Assembly (NCBI GenBank): GCA_018053845.1
Contig: JAGPKU010000002.1
Location: 1-52,734 of the forward strand
Direction: 5' to 3'
Length of the DNA: 52,734 nucleotides
From: Syntrophobacterales bacterium
Lineage (GTDB): Bacteria; Desulfobacterota; Syntrophia; Syntrophales; UBA2192
Within the stretch, counting starts at the first letter, position 1. Each line of letters opens with the position of its first letter. This document shows positions 31,508 through 40,875 of this stretch, piece by piece. The translations under genes and the position numbers were made by a program. A model generated the notes under the pieces. The model ran no database searches. It was not told the DNA's origin and saw only the letters and a program-made list of their open reading frames with translations.

Positions 31508-31538
31508 GGGACCCTGCAGGCTGCGGGGTCCCTTTTTT
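31508..31538 (-). terminator. Bidirectional intrinsic terminator after tRNA-Gly
   Basis: Stem GGGACCCTGCAG (31508-31519) with CTGCGGGGTCCC (31521-31532), one mismatch, flanked by A6 on the left and T6 on the right. It can stop transcription on either strand, and follows the tRNA 3' end by about 17 bases on the minus strand. Confidence 0.9.
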
Positions 31539-31554
31539 ATAGCGAGGAAAAAAA

Positions 31555-31629
31555 TGGAGCGGGCGATGGGAATCGAACCCACGACGTTCAGCTTGGGAAG
31601 CTGACATTCTGCCTCTGAATTACGCCCGC
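31555..31629 (-). tRNA. tRNA-Gly (anticodon CCC)
   Basis: 75 bases with CCA encoded. Acceptor stem GCGGGCG / CGCCCGC, D stem ATTC / GAAT, anticodon stem TCAGC / GCTGA with loop TTCCCAA giving anticodon CCC, 5-base variable loop and T arm GTGGG-TTCGAAT-CCCAT. The discriminator base is T. Its last 23 bases recur at 29876-29898. Confidence 0.97.
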
Positions 31630-31728
31630 TCGTTCGCTCATCCGGTCTGTTTCGTCGTCCCGCCCGCTTCGTCTCCCCCGCCGCGGCCGGGGAACGGCAG
31701 ACGACTTCAAAGAACTTCGAGGAAAGAG

Positions 31729-31757
31729 ATTTAATAACCCCGACCCGAATTTGTCAA
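31729..31757 (-). promoter_or_regulatory. Sigma-70-type promoter of tRNA-Gly
   Basis: On the minus strand TTGACA (plus 31752-31757) and TTAAAT (31729-31734) with a 17-base spacer. The -35 box overlaps the hisD stop codon. The expected start point is near 31722, leaving a leader of about 90 bases. Confidence 0.65.
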
Positions 31758-33049
31758 GATGTTTTTGCCCTTAGCCGCGCCAGGATGGACTTCCCGTGGG
31801 CATCGAGGCCTTCCATCGCGGCAAACTCCGCAGCCGGCTTGCCGTATTTCGCAAGCCCCTTCGCGTCGAAGGAAAGCACGCTGATCCGCTTGACGAAATC
31901 GTAGACCCCCAGCGGCGAGGAGAACCGGGCCGTGCCCCCCGTGGGGAGGATGTGGTTGGGGCCCGCCAGGTAATCGCCGAGGGCCTCGGGGGTGTAGTGA
32001 CCGAGAAAGACGGCGCCGGCGTTGCGGATCCCGCGGAGCAGCGCCTTCGGTTCCCTCACGAGAAGCTCCAGGTGCTCCGGGGCGAAGCGGTTGGCCACCT
32101 CGACGGCCTCCGCCAGGTCCTGCGTCACCACGACAAGGCCGTAGTCCCTGATCGCCTTGACGGCGATGGATTCCCGGGAGAGCCGTTTGAGCTGCGCCTT
32201 CACCTCGGCCGAGACCCGTTTCGCGAGGCCCTCGTCGGGCGTGAGCAGGACGGCGCTCGCCAGCTCGTCGTGCTCGGCCTGGGAGAGCAGATCCGCCGCG
32301 GCGACGGCGGGGTCGGCCGACCCGTCGGCGATGACGAGGATCTCGCTGGGCCCCGCGATCATGTCGATCCCCGTGCGGCCGAAAACGAGCTTCTTGGCCG
32401 TGGCCACCCAGGCGTTGCCCGGCCCCACGATCTTGTCGACGGCCGGAACGGACTTCGTCCCGTAGGCCATGGCCGCCACGGCCTGGGCGCCGCCCGCCTT
32501 GAAGATCCGGTCGACGCCCGCGATCTGCGCCGCCGCCGCGAGGATGGGGTTGAGCCCTCCCCTGCCGACGGGGCTCGTCATGACGATTTCCCTCACCCCG
32601 GCGATCTTCGCGGGGATGGCCGCCATGAGCACCGTCGAGGGATACGCGGCAAGCCCGCCGGGAACGTAGATCCCCACGCGGTCGAGGGGGACGATCTTCT
32701 GGCCCAGCTCGACGCCCTCCCGCCTGTAGGACCAGGTCTCGAGCCGCTGCCGCTCGTGGTATCGCCCGATTCGTGCGGCCGCAAGTTCCAGGACAGACCG
32801 CTCCTGCTCCGTCACCGAGCACAGGGCCTCGCGGATCTCGAGAGGGGAGACCTCGATGGTTTTTTCGGTCAGCGCCGTGCCGTCGAAGCGTTTCGCGTAT
32901 TCGAAGAGGGCCCTGTCGCCGCGCTTCTCCACGTCCTGGAGGATGGCGAAGACCTTCTTTTCGAAGGCCGGGTCGAAGGACTTCCCCCGGCCGGTGATCC
33001 GCTTGAACTCCCGCTCGAAATCCCTGTCCGATGTCCGCACGATCCGCAT
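31754..33049 (-). CDS. hisD: Histidinol dehydrogenase
   Basis: NAD-dependent zinc enzyme catalysing the last two steps of histidine synthesis, histidinol to histidine. It has 431 residues, the normal length. Family segments include VDRIFKAGGAQAVAAMAYGT, IVGPGNAWVATAKKLVFG, DMIAGPSEILVIADGSADP, LLSQAEHDE, APEHLELLV and NHILPTGGTARFSSPL, covering the cofactor, zinc and substrate sites. It lies downstream of murA on the same strand, separated by a short-period repeat. No other his genes are in the window. Confidence 0.96.
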   Translation of the reverse strand: MRIVRTSDRDFEREFKRITGRGKSFDPAFEKKVFAILQDVEKRGDRALFEYAKRFDGTALTEKTIEVSPLEIREALCSVTEQERSVLELAAARIGRYHERQRLETWSYRREGVELGQKIVPLDRVGIYVPGGLAAYPSTVLMAAIPAKIAGVREIVMTSPVGRGGLNPILAAAAQIAGVDRIFKAGGAQAVAAMAYGTKSVPAVDKIVGPGNAWVATAKKLVFGRTGIDMIAGPSEILVIADGSADPAVAAADLLSQAEHDELASAVLLTPDEGLAKRVSAEVKAQLKRLSRESIAVKAIRDYGLVVVTQDLAEAVEVANRFAPEHLELLVREPKALLRGIRNAGAVFLGHYTPEALGDYLAGPNHILPTGGTARFSSPLGVYDFVKRISVLSFDAKGLAKYGKPAAEFAAMEGLDAHGKSILARLRAKTS

Positions 33050-33076
33050 GTCTCAGTATCCCTTTGGGCCACGGTT

Positions 33077-33148
33077 CAAGCATCGAGGCTCAAGCAGCAA
33101 GGATTTCTTGCCTCGTCGCTTGAGGCCTGCTGCTTGTGGCTTCTTGTT

Positions 33149-33149
<1 letters not shown>
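33077..33149. repeat. 7-nt-period inverted repeat pair between hisD and murA
   Basis: Left run CAAGCAT, CGAGGCT, CAAGCAG, CAAGGAT (33077-33104). Right run TTGCCTC, GTCGCTT, GAGGCCT, GCTGCTT, GTGGCTT, CTTGTTT (33108-33149), of complementary type. The right run ends exactly at the murA stop codon. Confidence 0.8.
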
Positions 33150-34402
<1,253 letters not shown>

Positions 34403-34521
34403 ACGGCAAACTCCTTATGACAAAGGAAAGGGATGGGCCCCCCTCGCCCTGCCCCGTTTCACGGCCCTGAGCGAGTCGAAGGGTTCTCCCGCGGCGCAGA
34501 GAGGGGATATGATCGTGCCGC

Positions 34522-34623
34522 TCACTTCTTTCGGCGACCGGGTCTTTCCGCCTCCGTCACGTCGAGATCTTGCGTGACATCGTCACCCTTGTCAAACTTT
34601 CTGTCAAAGTCCTTCGCAGGGAC
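34522..34623 (-). pseudogene. Truncated CopG-type antitoxin remnant
   Basis: Between prmC and murA the minus strand encodes, up to a stop at 34522, PAKDFDRKFDKGDDVTQDLD followed by VTEAERPGRRKK. This closely resembles the N-terminus of a common family of small antitoxins (AKxFDxKFDxGEDVxxxLD then xSxARRP), which normally continue with a ribbon-helix-helix domain. Here the frame stops before that domain, no standard start codon precedes it (ATA, GTC at the expected place) and no toxin gene is adjacent. I read it as a decayed fragment. Confidence 0.55.
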
Positions 34624-35504
34624 TATTCCGTTATTGCCCGCCTGGCAATCACGACCCGGTCGAGGCCGGCCAGGTCGGCCCGGAAGCGGATCTCCCCGAA
34701 CAGGCCCGTCTGCCCCAGGATCTCCGTGAGGGCCGCCCGCTGTTCCGCCCCCATCTCCATGAGGAGCCACCCGCCGGGCCTGAGCTTCTCCCGCGCGCCT
34801 TCGGCGATGCGCCGGTGGAACTCGGTCCCCTCGGGGCCCGCCACGAGGGCAGCCCGCGGCTCGTAGAGCGTCACCTCGCGCGCCAGCGCCGCGTACTCGG
34901 CCTCGCTGATGTAGGGCGGGTTCGAGCAGACGATGTCGAAGGTGCCCTCGGCCCCCTCGTAGCAATCGCCCTGCACGAACGTGATGGTCCGGCCCGCACC
35001 GAGAAGCCGTTTCGCGTTTTGGCGGGCCACCTCGAGGGCCGCCGCCGAGAGCTCCGTGGCCGTCATGTCGCAATCGGGCCATTCCGAAGCCACGGCGATG
35101 CCGACGGCCCCCGATCCCGCCCCGATGTCCAGGATCCGCGCCCGCACTCCCCGGCAGGCGTCACGGAGCCTCAGCACCTCCTCGACGAGGCATTCCGTTT
35201 CCGGCCGGGGGACGAGGACGGCGGGGGTCACGGCGAACTCGAGGGACCAGAACTCGCGGAAGCCCCGGATGTAGGCCATGGGCTCGCGGCGCTTGCGGCG
35301 GCCCGCCAGCTCCAGAATCCGGAGGATCTGGTCGTTTTCCAGCTCGAGCGGCAGGTCCCGGTACAGTTCGGCCCGATCCTTGCCCAGGCAGTAGCCGAGC
35401 AGGACCTCGGCATCCAGGCGGGGGGTTTCGATGCCCGCCCGTTCGAAGACCTCGGTGAGGCGGGAGAGAATCCGGGAGATGGAGCGCTTCGCTTCTTCCG
35501 ACAT
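34623..35504 (-). CDS. prmC: Peptide chain release factor N5-glutamine methyltransferase
   Basis: Methylates the glutamine of the GGQ motif in release factors, matching the prfA gene just upstream. It has 293 residues: an N-terminal helical domain (SISRILSRLTEVFERAGIET), the linker strand around LVPRPETECLVEEVLRL, SAM-binding ILDIGAGSGAVGIAVASEWP and the catalytic NPPY in CSNPPYISEAEY. The ATG at 35504 (MSEEAKRSIS) is used; the 46-residue upstream extension is intergenic sequence. Confidence 0.94.
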   Translation of the reverse strand: MSEEAKRSISRILSRLTEVFERAGIETPRLDAEVLLGYCLGKDRAELYRDLPLELENDQILRILELAGRRKRREPMAYIRGFREFWSLEFAVTPAVLVPRPETECLVEEVLRLRDACRGVRARILDIGAGSGAVGIAVASEWPDCDMTATELSAAALEVARQNAKRLLGAGRTITFVQGDCYEGAEGTFDIVCSNPPYISEAEYAALAREVTLYEPRAALVAGPEGTEFHRRIAEGAREKLRPGGWLLMEMGAEQRAALTEILGQTGLFGEIRFRADLAGLDRVVIARRAITE

Positions 35505-35592
35505 CCCCTGACCCTTTCGGTGCATCCGCGTTGAACGTCCGATGATCGACGGAAGGTGCTTTGACAAAATCCTTCCCGACCCTCCTTTTCGC

Positions 35593-35618
35593 AAGGGGGG
35601 GCAGGACGATCCCCCCTT
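35593..35618. repeat. Inverted repeat AAGGGGGG/CCCCCCTT
   Basis: Perfect 8-bp arms (35593-35600 and 35611-35618) around a 10-base loop. Such G/C-run palindromes are frequent intergenic elements in some bacteria. It directly abuts the larger palindromic element and could act as a transcription terminator. Confidence 0.6.
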
Positions 35619-35623
35619 CGCAA

Positions 35624-35785
35624 GAGGCTGTGTCGCGATCATGCAAAATGCAGAAATTCCTTCATTCCGCGAAGCTCGTCCCTCCGAAGGCGGGGCGCGG
35701 GAATCCAGGACTCATTGAGAATGCCGGATTCCGCATCGCGCTTCGCCTGTGCGGAATGACAACATCTGCATTGCGACACAGCCTC
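35624..35785. repeat. MITE-like palindromic element
   Basis: 162 bases bounded by a perfect 13-bp terminal inverted repeat GAGGCTGTGTCGC (35624-35636) and GCGACACAGCCTC (35773-35785). The similarity continues inward (ATGCAGA and GGAATGAC-like segments). The interior has CATTCCGCG and CGCGGGAATCCAGGACTC, resembling the widespread ATTCCCGCG..CGCGGGAAT class of dispersed repeats. It encodes nothing, so would be non-autonomous. No clear target-site duplication is seen. Confidence 0.7.
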
Positions 35786-35807
35786 TACAATTGGATAGAG
35801 GGGGTTT

Positions 35808-36878
35808 TCAAGCCGCCGTCTTTTTCAGCTCCTCCGTCTGGAAGTGGGTCGCCAGGGCGTCGATCACGGGCTGGAGATCCCCGTCGAGGATCGCCTGGAG
35901 GTTGTAGAGGGTGAGCCCGATGCGGTGGTCCGTCACGCGCCCCTGGGGGAAGTTGTAGGTCCGGATGCGCTCGCTGCGGTCGCCGGAGCCCACCTGCCTG
36001 CGGCGCGCCTCGGACATCTGGGCGGCGCTTTCGGCCTGCATCTTGTCCAGCAGGCGTGCCCGAAGGACCTTCAGGGCCTTGGCCTTGTTCTTGAGCTGGG
36101 ACTTTTCGTCCTGGCAGCTCACGACGAGGCCCGTGGGGATGTGGGTCACCCGCACGGCCGAGTCCGTCGTGTTGACGCTCTGCCCCCCGTGGCCGCCCGA
36201 CCGGAAGACGTCCACCCGGATGTCGTTGGGGTCGATCTGCACCTCCACCTCTTCGGCCTCGGGCAGAACGGCCACCGTGACGGCCGAGGTGTGGATCCGG
36301 CCCTGGGCCTCGGTGACGGGGACGCGCTGGACCCGGTGGACGCCGCTTTCGTACTTGAGGCGGCTGTAGGCGCCGCGGCCCTCGATCATGGCGATCACTT
36401 CCTTGAAGCCCCCCATGCCCGACGCCGCGCTGGAGCTCAGCACCTCCACGCGCCAGCCCGACAGTTCGGCAAAGCGGGCGTACATGCGGAACAGGTCGGC
36501 GGCGAACAGGCCGGCCTCGTCGCCGCCCGTGCCGGCCCGGATCTCGAGGATGACGTTCTTCTCGTCGTTGGGGTCCTTGGGAAGCAGCAGGATCGTGAGG
36601 CGCTGCTCGAGATCCTCGATCCTCTGCCTGAGCGCGGGGATCTCCTCCTTGGCCAGTTCCCGGAGCCCCTCGTCGCCTTCCCGCAGCATCTGCTGGGCCT
36701 CGTCGAGCTGGCGGCCCGCCTTCTCGTAGTCCCGGAAGGTCTCGACGAGCGGCGTCAGGTCGGCGTGCTCCTTGGCCAGCTTCTGGTACACGCCGCGGTT
36801 GGCGATCACGGCGGGATCGCTCAGGAGCCGCTCCAGCTCCTCGTAGCGCTTTTCGATGTCCTTGATCCGCTGAAACAT
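35808..36878 (-). CDS. prfA: Peptide chain release factor 1
   Basis: Terminates translation at UAA and UAG. It has 356 residues. The stop-codon-reading tripeptide is PVT at about residues 187-189 ([13 protein letters not shown]), which assigns it to RF1 and not RF2, and the peptidyl-hydrolysis GGQ is at 231-233 ([16 protein letters not shown]). The ATG at 36878 ([15 protein letters not shown]) is used. Its GGQ glutamine is the substrate of PrmC encoded downstream. Confidence 0.97.
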   Translation of the reverse strand: MFQRIKDIEKRYEELERLLSDPAVIANRGVYQKLAKEHADLTPLVETFRDYEKAGRQLDEAQQMLREGDEGLRELAKEEIPALRQRIEDLEQRLTILLLPKDPNDEKNVILEIRAGTGGDEAGLFAADLFRMYARFAELSGWRVEVLSSSAASGMGGFKEVIAMIEGRGAYSRLKYESGVHRVQRVPVTEAQGRIHTSAVTVAVLPEAEEVEVQIDPNDIRVDVFRSGGHGGQSVNTTDSAVRVTHIPTGLVVSCQDEKSQLKNKAKALKVLRARLLDKMQAESAAQMSEARRRQVGSGDRSERIRTYNFPQGRVTDHRIGLTLYNLQAILDGDLQPVIDALATHFQTEELKKTAA

Positions 36879-37093
36879 ATCGCTGCGTTCCCTGTGGCGG
36901 TTTTGGGTGATGAGGGGGCGCCGCCCCGCGGGCGGCATGCGGACCGGCGAGCGCGGTTGCAGCGCCCTAGAGGAAGCGGCACCTCGGGCGAGGGGGAACT
37001 GTCGGATGGGGCGTCGCGGTCATGGCGTTCGGGTTCGGGCCCGGAAGACAGGTCCGCCCCGCTGCGCATCGGCAACGGGGCGTCGGGTGGTCG

Positions 37094-37333
37094 CTACTTC
37101 GCCTTCTGTTCCCCGGCGGCGTCCTTTGCGGCTTCCTGGGCGGCGTACTTCTTCTTGAAGCGGTCGACACGGCCGGCCGTGTCGATGATCTTCTGCTTGC
37201 CCGTCATGAAGGGGTGACACTTCGAGCAGATTTCGATCTTGATGTCCTTCCGGGTCGAGCGGGTCTTGATGACGTTGCCGCAGACGCAGGTGATGGTCGT
37301 CTCGTGGTATTCGGGATGGATGCCTTGCTTCAT
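37094..37333 (-). CDS. rpmE: 50S ribosomal protein L31
   Basis: 79-residue L31 of the zinc-binding type, with Cys16 and Cys18 (ITCVCGN) and Cys36 and Cys39 (EICSKCHPF), and the conserved [21 protein letters not shown] Lys/Ala-rich tail of about 12 residues extends the C-terminus. It lies between rho and prfA in the usual order. The C+ form suggests that zinc-regulated C- paralogues, if any, are elsewhere. Confidence 0.96.
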   Translation of the reverse strand: MKQGIHPEYHETTITCVCGNVIKTRSTRKDIKIEICSKCHPFMTGKQKIIDTAGRVDRFKKKYAAQEAAKDAAGEQKAK

Positions 37334-37446
37334 GATGTCTTTCTATCCTCCTTGCCGTGGGCCCGATTTCCGACCGGGCCGGCATGTGAAGATTGGGAGT
37401 ATAGTCAAAATTCGGTGAATTTCAAGAAAAATCTCAGGACCCTGCG

Positions 37447-37525
37447 CTCCGGATGCCGGGTTCAGGGGATGGGAAACGCTTTTTCGCCGTTCCAGATCCC
37501 CTATGCCTGGTGCCTGATGCCTGTC
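37447..37525. repeat. 7-nt-period repeat between rpmE and rho
   Basis: Right run ATGCCTG, GTGCCTG, ATGCCTG (37503-37523), ending at the rho stop codon and nearly identical to the run inside rimP at 24049. The left run (GGATGCC, GGGTTCA, GGGGATG, roughly 37451-37471) is more degraded. The core GGGAAACGCTTTTTC resembles the GGGAAATACGCTTTCCC core at 23938. Confidence 0.75.
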
Positions 37526-38773
37526 CTATTGGTTCATCGAGGCGAAGAATTCCTCGTTGGTCTGCGTCTTGCGCATCTTGTCGATGATGAACTCGATGGC
37601 ATCGACGGGGTTCATCTCCTGCAGGAGCCGCCGCAGGATCCAGACGCGGTTCAGGATCTCCTTCGGGGTGAGCAGTTCCTCCTTGCGGGTGCCGGAGCGG
37701 ATCAGGTCGAAGGCCGGGAAGACCCTCCGGTCTGCGATCCGGCGGTCCAGGATGATCTCCATGTTGCCCGTGCCCTTGAACTCCTCGAAGATGACCTCGT
37801 CCATCCGGCTGCCCGTGTCGATGAGGGCCGTCGCGATGATCGTGAGGCTGCCGCCGTGCTCGATGTTGCGGGCGGCGCCGAAGAAGCGCTTGGGCTTGTG
37901 CAGGGCGTTGGAGTCCACGCCTCCGGAGAGGACCTTGCCGCTCGGCGGGACGACGGTGTTGTACGCCCGGGCGAGACGCGTGATGCTGTCGAGCAGGATG
38001 ACGACGTCCTTGCGGTGCTCCACGAGGCGCTTGGCCTTCTCGATGACCATCTCGGCCACCTGCACGTGGCGGGTCGCCGGCTCGTCGAAGGTCGAGGAGA
38101 TGACCTCGCCCTTGACGCTGCGCTCCATGTCCGTCACCTCCTCGGGGCGCTCGTCGATGAGCAGCACCATGAGGGTCACCTCGGGGTGGTTGGCGGCGAT
38201 GCTGTGGGCGATGTCCTTGAGCAGGACGGTCTTGCCGGCCCGCGGCGGGGAGACGACCAGGGCCCGCTGGCCCTTGCCGATGGGAACGAAGATGTCCATG
38301 ATCCGCGTCGAGAAGTTCTCCGGGTCGCTTTCGAGTTTGAGCTTCCGGTCGGGGTACAGCGGGGTGAGGTTGTCAAAGAGGATCTTGTCGCGGGCCTGCT
38401 CGGGGCCCTCGAAGTTGACGGTGTCGACCTTCAGAAGGGCGAAGTATTTTTCCCCTTCCTTGGGCGGCCGGACCTCCCCCGACACGGTGTCTCCGGTCCG
38501 AAGGTTGAAGCGGCGGATCTGCGAGGGCGACACGTAGATGTCGTCGGGCCCCGGGAGGTAGTTGTAATCGACGGCCCGCAGGAATCCGAACCCGTCGGGG
38601 AGGGTCTCGAGCACCCCTTCACCGTAAATGGCCCCGTTCTTTTCGGCCTGGGTCTGCAGGATGGCGAAGATGAGGTCCTGCCGGCGCATGCCGCTTGCGC
38701 CGGGCACGTTGAGTTCCTTGGCCAGGACCGTCAGTTCATTGATCGGCTTCCTCTTGATCTCGACGATGTTCAT
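37526..38773 (-). CDS. rho: Transcription termination factor Rho
   Basis: Hexameric RNA-dependent ATPase of 415 residues ending transcription at Rho-dependent sites. The N-terminal cold-shock-like RNA-binding domain ([20 protein letters not shown]) is followed by the RecA-type motor. Walker A is PPRAGKT at about residues 176-182 and the Walker B region is [18 protein letters not shown], followed by the R and Q loops. The length is that of E. coli Rho, with no large insertion. Many operons here lack strong intrinsic terminators, which is consistent with Rho use. Confidence 0.97.
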   Translation of the reverse strand: MNIVEIKRKPINELTVLAKELNVPGASGMRRQDLIFAILQTQAEKNGAIYGEGVLETLPDGFGFLRAVDYNYLPGPDDIYVSPSQIRRFNLRTGDTVSGEVRPPKEGEKYFALLKVDTVNFEGPEQARDKILFDNLTPLYPDRKLKLESDPENFSTRIMDIFVPIGKGQRALVVSPPRAGKTVLLKDIAHSIAANHPEVTLMVLLIDERPEEVTDMERSVKGEVISSTFDEPATRHVQVAEMVIEKAKRLVEHRKDVVILLDSITRLARAYNTVVPPSGKVLSGGVDSNALHKPKRFFGAARNIEHGGSLTIIATALIDTGSRMDEVIFEEFKGTGNMEIILDRRIADRRVFPAFDLIRSGTRKEELLTPKEILNRVWILRRLLQEMNPVDAIEFIIDKMRKTQTNEEFFASMNQ

Positions 38774-39008
38774 GATGGTTTTCCTCGAGGCTGTCGCGCG
38801 CCGGGTTCACTCCCCGGTCGCCGCAGGGCGGCGGAAGCAGGGATGACCCTTCCTCTTCGAACAGGCGCGCATGGATGTGGGTGAGTTACTCTTCGTATCT
38901 CAGGATTAATTCAACGGGCAGTGCGTCGAACAGCTGGGTTACTCAAGGGAAGGACTTGCAAAAGCCTCTTTGAGATGGCCGGTATGTACACCACGCCTTC
39001 CCCCCTTG

Positions 39009-39821
39009 TCAAGCGCAATCTGCCCCCGCGATCAGGATGAAATTCAGGTGCCTCCCCGTTTTCGTCCCGTCGCGGCGGTGCGAGTAGAACAGGTCCCTGC
39101 GGCAGCAGGTGCAGAGACCGGCGGCGGAAATCCGCCCCGGCGGCACCCCCTCCCGCTCGAGCTGGAGCCGGTTGGCCAGCGGCAGGTCCAGCATCCAGCG
39201 ACCCTGCCTCGCGCCCGGACGCAGGAACCGGTCCGCATCGCCCCCCCCGGACAGGGCGTCGAAGACCGGCCCGTCGACCTCGTAGCAGCAGGGGCCGATG
39301 GAGGGGCCGATGAGGGCCGACAGGTCCCCGGGGCGGGTGCCGAAGCGCTGCCCCATCATCCGGACGGCCCGGGCGGCGATGCCGAGCGCCGTCCCCCGCC
39401 AGCCGGCATGGACGGCGGCGATCACCCTGCACCGGCGGTCCAGGAGCAGCACCGGCGCGCAGTCGGCCGTCTTGATGCCGATGGCCACGCCGGGTCTGTC
39501 CGTCACGATCGCGTCGTAGGGCCGTTCTTCCAGGGAGTGGCAGGAACGCGCATCCTCGATGACCAGGATCCGCTGCCCGTGAACCTGGTTGACGACAAAG
39601 AACTGCTCGCAGGGTATTCCGAAGGCAGAGGCAAGCCGCTGCCAGTTCTCGCGGACGTGATCCGGGGGGTCTCCCTCCCGGGGACTGAAGTTGAGAGAGG
39701 CATAGGGGCCGCCGCTCACACCCCCGATACGCGTGCAAAACCCGTGCAAAATACCGGGAGCTTGCAAAAGTTCTTCACTTTGCAGGACCGTGATGGGGTT
39801 TTTGAGGACCAGTTTGAGCAT
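39009..39821 (-). CDS. pgeF: Laccase-domain purine nucleosidase/phosphorylase (YfiH/PgeF family)
   Basis: YfiH-family zinc protein of 270 residues; characterised members phosphorolyse purine nucleosides or edit peptidoglycan precursors. The metal-binding residues are visible in VVNQVHGQRILV (His), IGIKTADCAPVLLL (Cys) and AAVHAGWRGTALG (His). The ATG at 39821 (MLKLVLKNPITVL) is used. An ATG at 39836 lies in the short-period repeat. The gene follows the RluA-family gene on the same strand. Confidence 0.87.
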   Translation of the reverse strand: MLKLVLKNPITVLQSEELLQAPGILHGFCTRIGGVSGGPYASLNFSPREGDPPDHVRENWQRLASAFGIPCEQFFVVNQVHGQRILVIEDARSCHSLEERPYDAIVTDRPGVAIGIKTADCAPVLLLDRRCRVIAAVHAGWRGTALGIAARAVRMMGQRFGTRPGDLSALIGPSIGPCCYEVDGPVFDALSGGGDADRFLRPGARQGRWMLDLPLANRLQLEREGVPPGRISAAGLCTCCRRDLFYSHRRDGTKTGRHLNFILIAGADCA

Positions 39822-39831
39822 ATACCCAAGG

Positions 39832-39920
39832 GGCATAAGGCTTATGGCGCAGGGCTTAAGGCAAGCCCATTTCCGCTTTTCCTTTTCTTGCCTTAAGCCT
39901 TCAGCCCTAAGCCCTTTGCC
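39832..39920. repeat. 7-nt-period inverted repeat pair overlapping the end of the RluA-family gene
   Basis: Left run GGCATAA, GGCTTAT, GGCGCAG, GGCTTAA, GGCAAGC (39832-39866). Core CATTTCCGCTTTTCC. Right run TTGCCTT, AAGCCTT, CAGCCCT, AAGCCCT, TTGCC (39888-39920), overlapping the last codons and stop of the neighbouring gene. The arms are complementary in type. Confidence 0.85.
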
Positions 39921-40875
39921 AATTTCTCAAAAAAGATATCACCTCCGCCATGTCGGCGGGCAGGGGCGACTCGAAGGTCATCTCCTGCCCCGTGACGGGG
40001 TGATGGAAGGACAGCAGGCTCGCGTGGAGAGCCTGCCGGGTGACCCTCTTCAGCACCGCCTGCAGGGAGGGCATCCCGGAGGCGCGCCGGGATCCGCCGT
40101 AGACGGCATCCCCGACGACGGGGCGCCCCAGGGTGCCCAGGTGGACGCGGATCTGGTGCGTCCGCCCCGTCTCGATCCGCACCTCCAGCAGGGTGAAGGC
40201 GCCGAAACGCTCGAGGACCTTCCAGCGCGTCAGCGCCGCCTTTCCCCGGCGGCTTGCCGTCGACATCTTCTTGCGCTCCACGGGGTGGCGCCCCACGGGG
40301 GCGTCGACGACACCCTCGTCCTCGCGGAAGTCGCCGTACACGAGGGCGGTGTAGCGCTTGGAGACGAGGCGTCTCTTGAACTGCTCGGCGAGTCCCCTGT
40401 GCGCCTCGTCGGTCTTGGCGACGACCATGAGGCCCGAGGTTCCCTTGTCGAGGCGGTGGACGATCCCCGGCCGCATCACCCCGCCGATCCCCGAGAGCCT
40501 GCGGCAGTGGTGCTGCAGGGCGTTCACGAGGGTGCCGCTGGAATTCCCCGCGGCGGGGTGGACGACCATGCCGGCGGGCTTGTCGAGGACGAGGATCGCC
40601 TCGTCCTCGTAAAGGATCGCAAGGGGGATCGCCTCGGGGACGATCCCGGAGGGACGGGGAAGAGGAAGGCGAAGGGTGACCCTCTCGCCGGGCCGGAGGC
40701 GATGAGACGCCTTCGCGGGCTTTCCGTCGACGAGCGTGTCCCCGTCATCGATGAGGCGCCGGGCCTGGGACCGCGACAGGGTCCCATCCCGCTGCGGGAG
40801 AAACACGTCCAGTCGGAGGCCCTGTTCGCCCTCGGCGACGATGAACTCCGTCTCGGCCCGCTTTCGTTCTGTCAT
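39907..40875 (-). CDS. rluD: RluA-family 23S rRNA pseudouridine synthase (RluD-like)
   Basis: Protein of 322 residues with an N-terminal S4 domain (LDVFLPQRDGTLSRSQARRL) and the RluA-family catalytic core with MRPGIVHRLDKGTSGLMVVA, whose aspartate is the nucleophile, and TGRTHQIRVHLGTLGRPVVG. RluD, acting on helix 69 of 23S rRNA, is the most likely member because of the S4 domain and length, but RluC-like specificity cannot be excluded. The start overlaps the selA stop as ATGA. The final codons (QRA then TAG) fall in the 7-nt repeat. Confidence 0.9.
   Translation of the reverse strand: MTERKRAETEFIVAEGEQGLRLDVFLPQRDGTLSRSQARRLIDDGDTLVDGKPAKASHRLRPGERVTLRLPLPRPSGIVPEAIPLAILYEDEAILVLDKPAGMVVHPAAGNSSGTLVNALQHHCRRLSGIGGVMRPGIVHRLDKGTSGLMVVAKTDEAHRGLAEQFKRRLVSKRYTALVYGDFREDEGVVDAPVGRHPVERKKMSTASRRGKAALTRWKVLERFGAFTLLEVRIETGRTHQIRVHLGTLGRPVVGDAVYGGSRRASGMPSLQAVLKRVTRQALHASLLSFHHPVTGQEMTFESPLPADMAEVISFLRNWQRA

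Larger units (their letters stand above)
29876..31577. mobile_element. Small integrated element in tRNA-Gly(CCC), lacking an integrase
   Basis: A 1.7-kb segment flanked by 23-bp direct repeats of the tRNA-Gly 3' end, the usual signature of tyrosine-recombinase integration. The right copy completes the functional tRNA. The left copy keeps what looks like the native terminator. The interior holds one AAA/DUF4143 ATPase gene, AT-rich spacer and a second terminator next to the tRNA. No integrase, excisionase or replication gene is seen, so it is a remnant or depends on functions in trans. Confidence 0.65.
31375..31753. other. Region between hisD and the DUF4143 gene
   Basis: No protein gene. It holds the palindrome at 31386, the terminator at 31508, tRNA-Gly at 31555-31629 and the tRNA promoter at 31729-31757. 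The 31640-31720 part is the untranslated tRNA leader, GC-rich, without other evident signals. Confidence 0.7.
35505..35807. other. Intergenic region between prmC and prfA
   Basis: No gene. The 303 bases contain the G/C-run hairpin at 35593-35618 and the 162-base palindromic element at 35624-35785. The rest is prmC leader sequence without clear signals. Confidence 0.7.
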
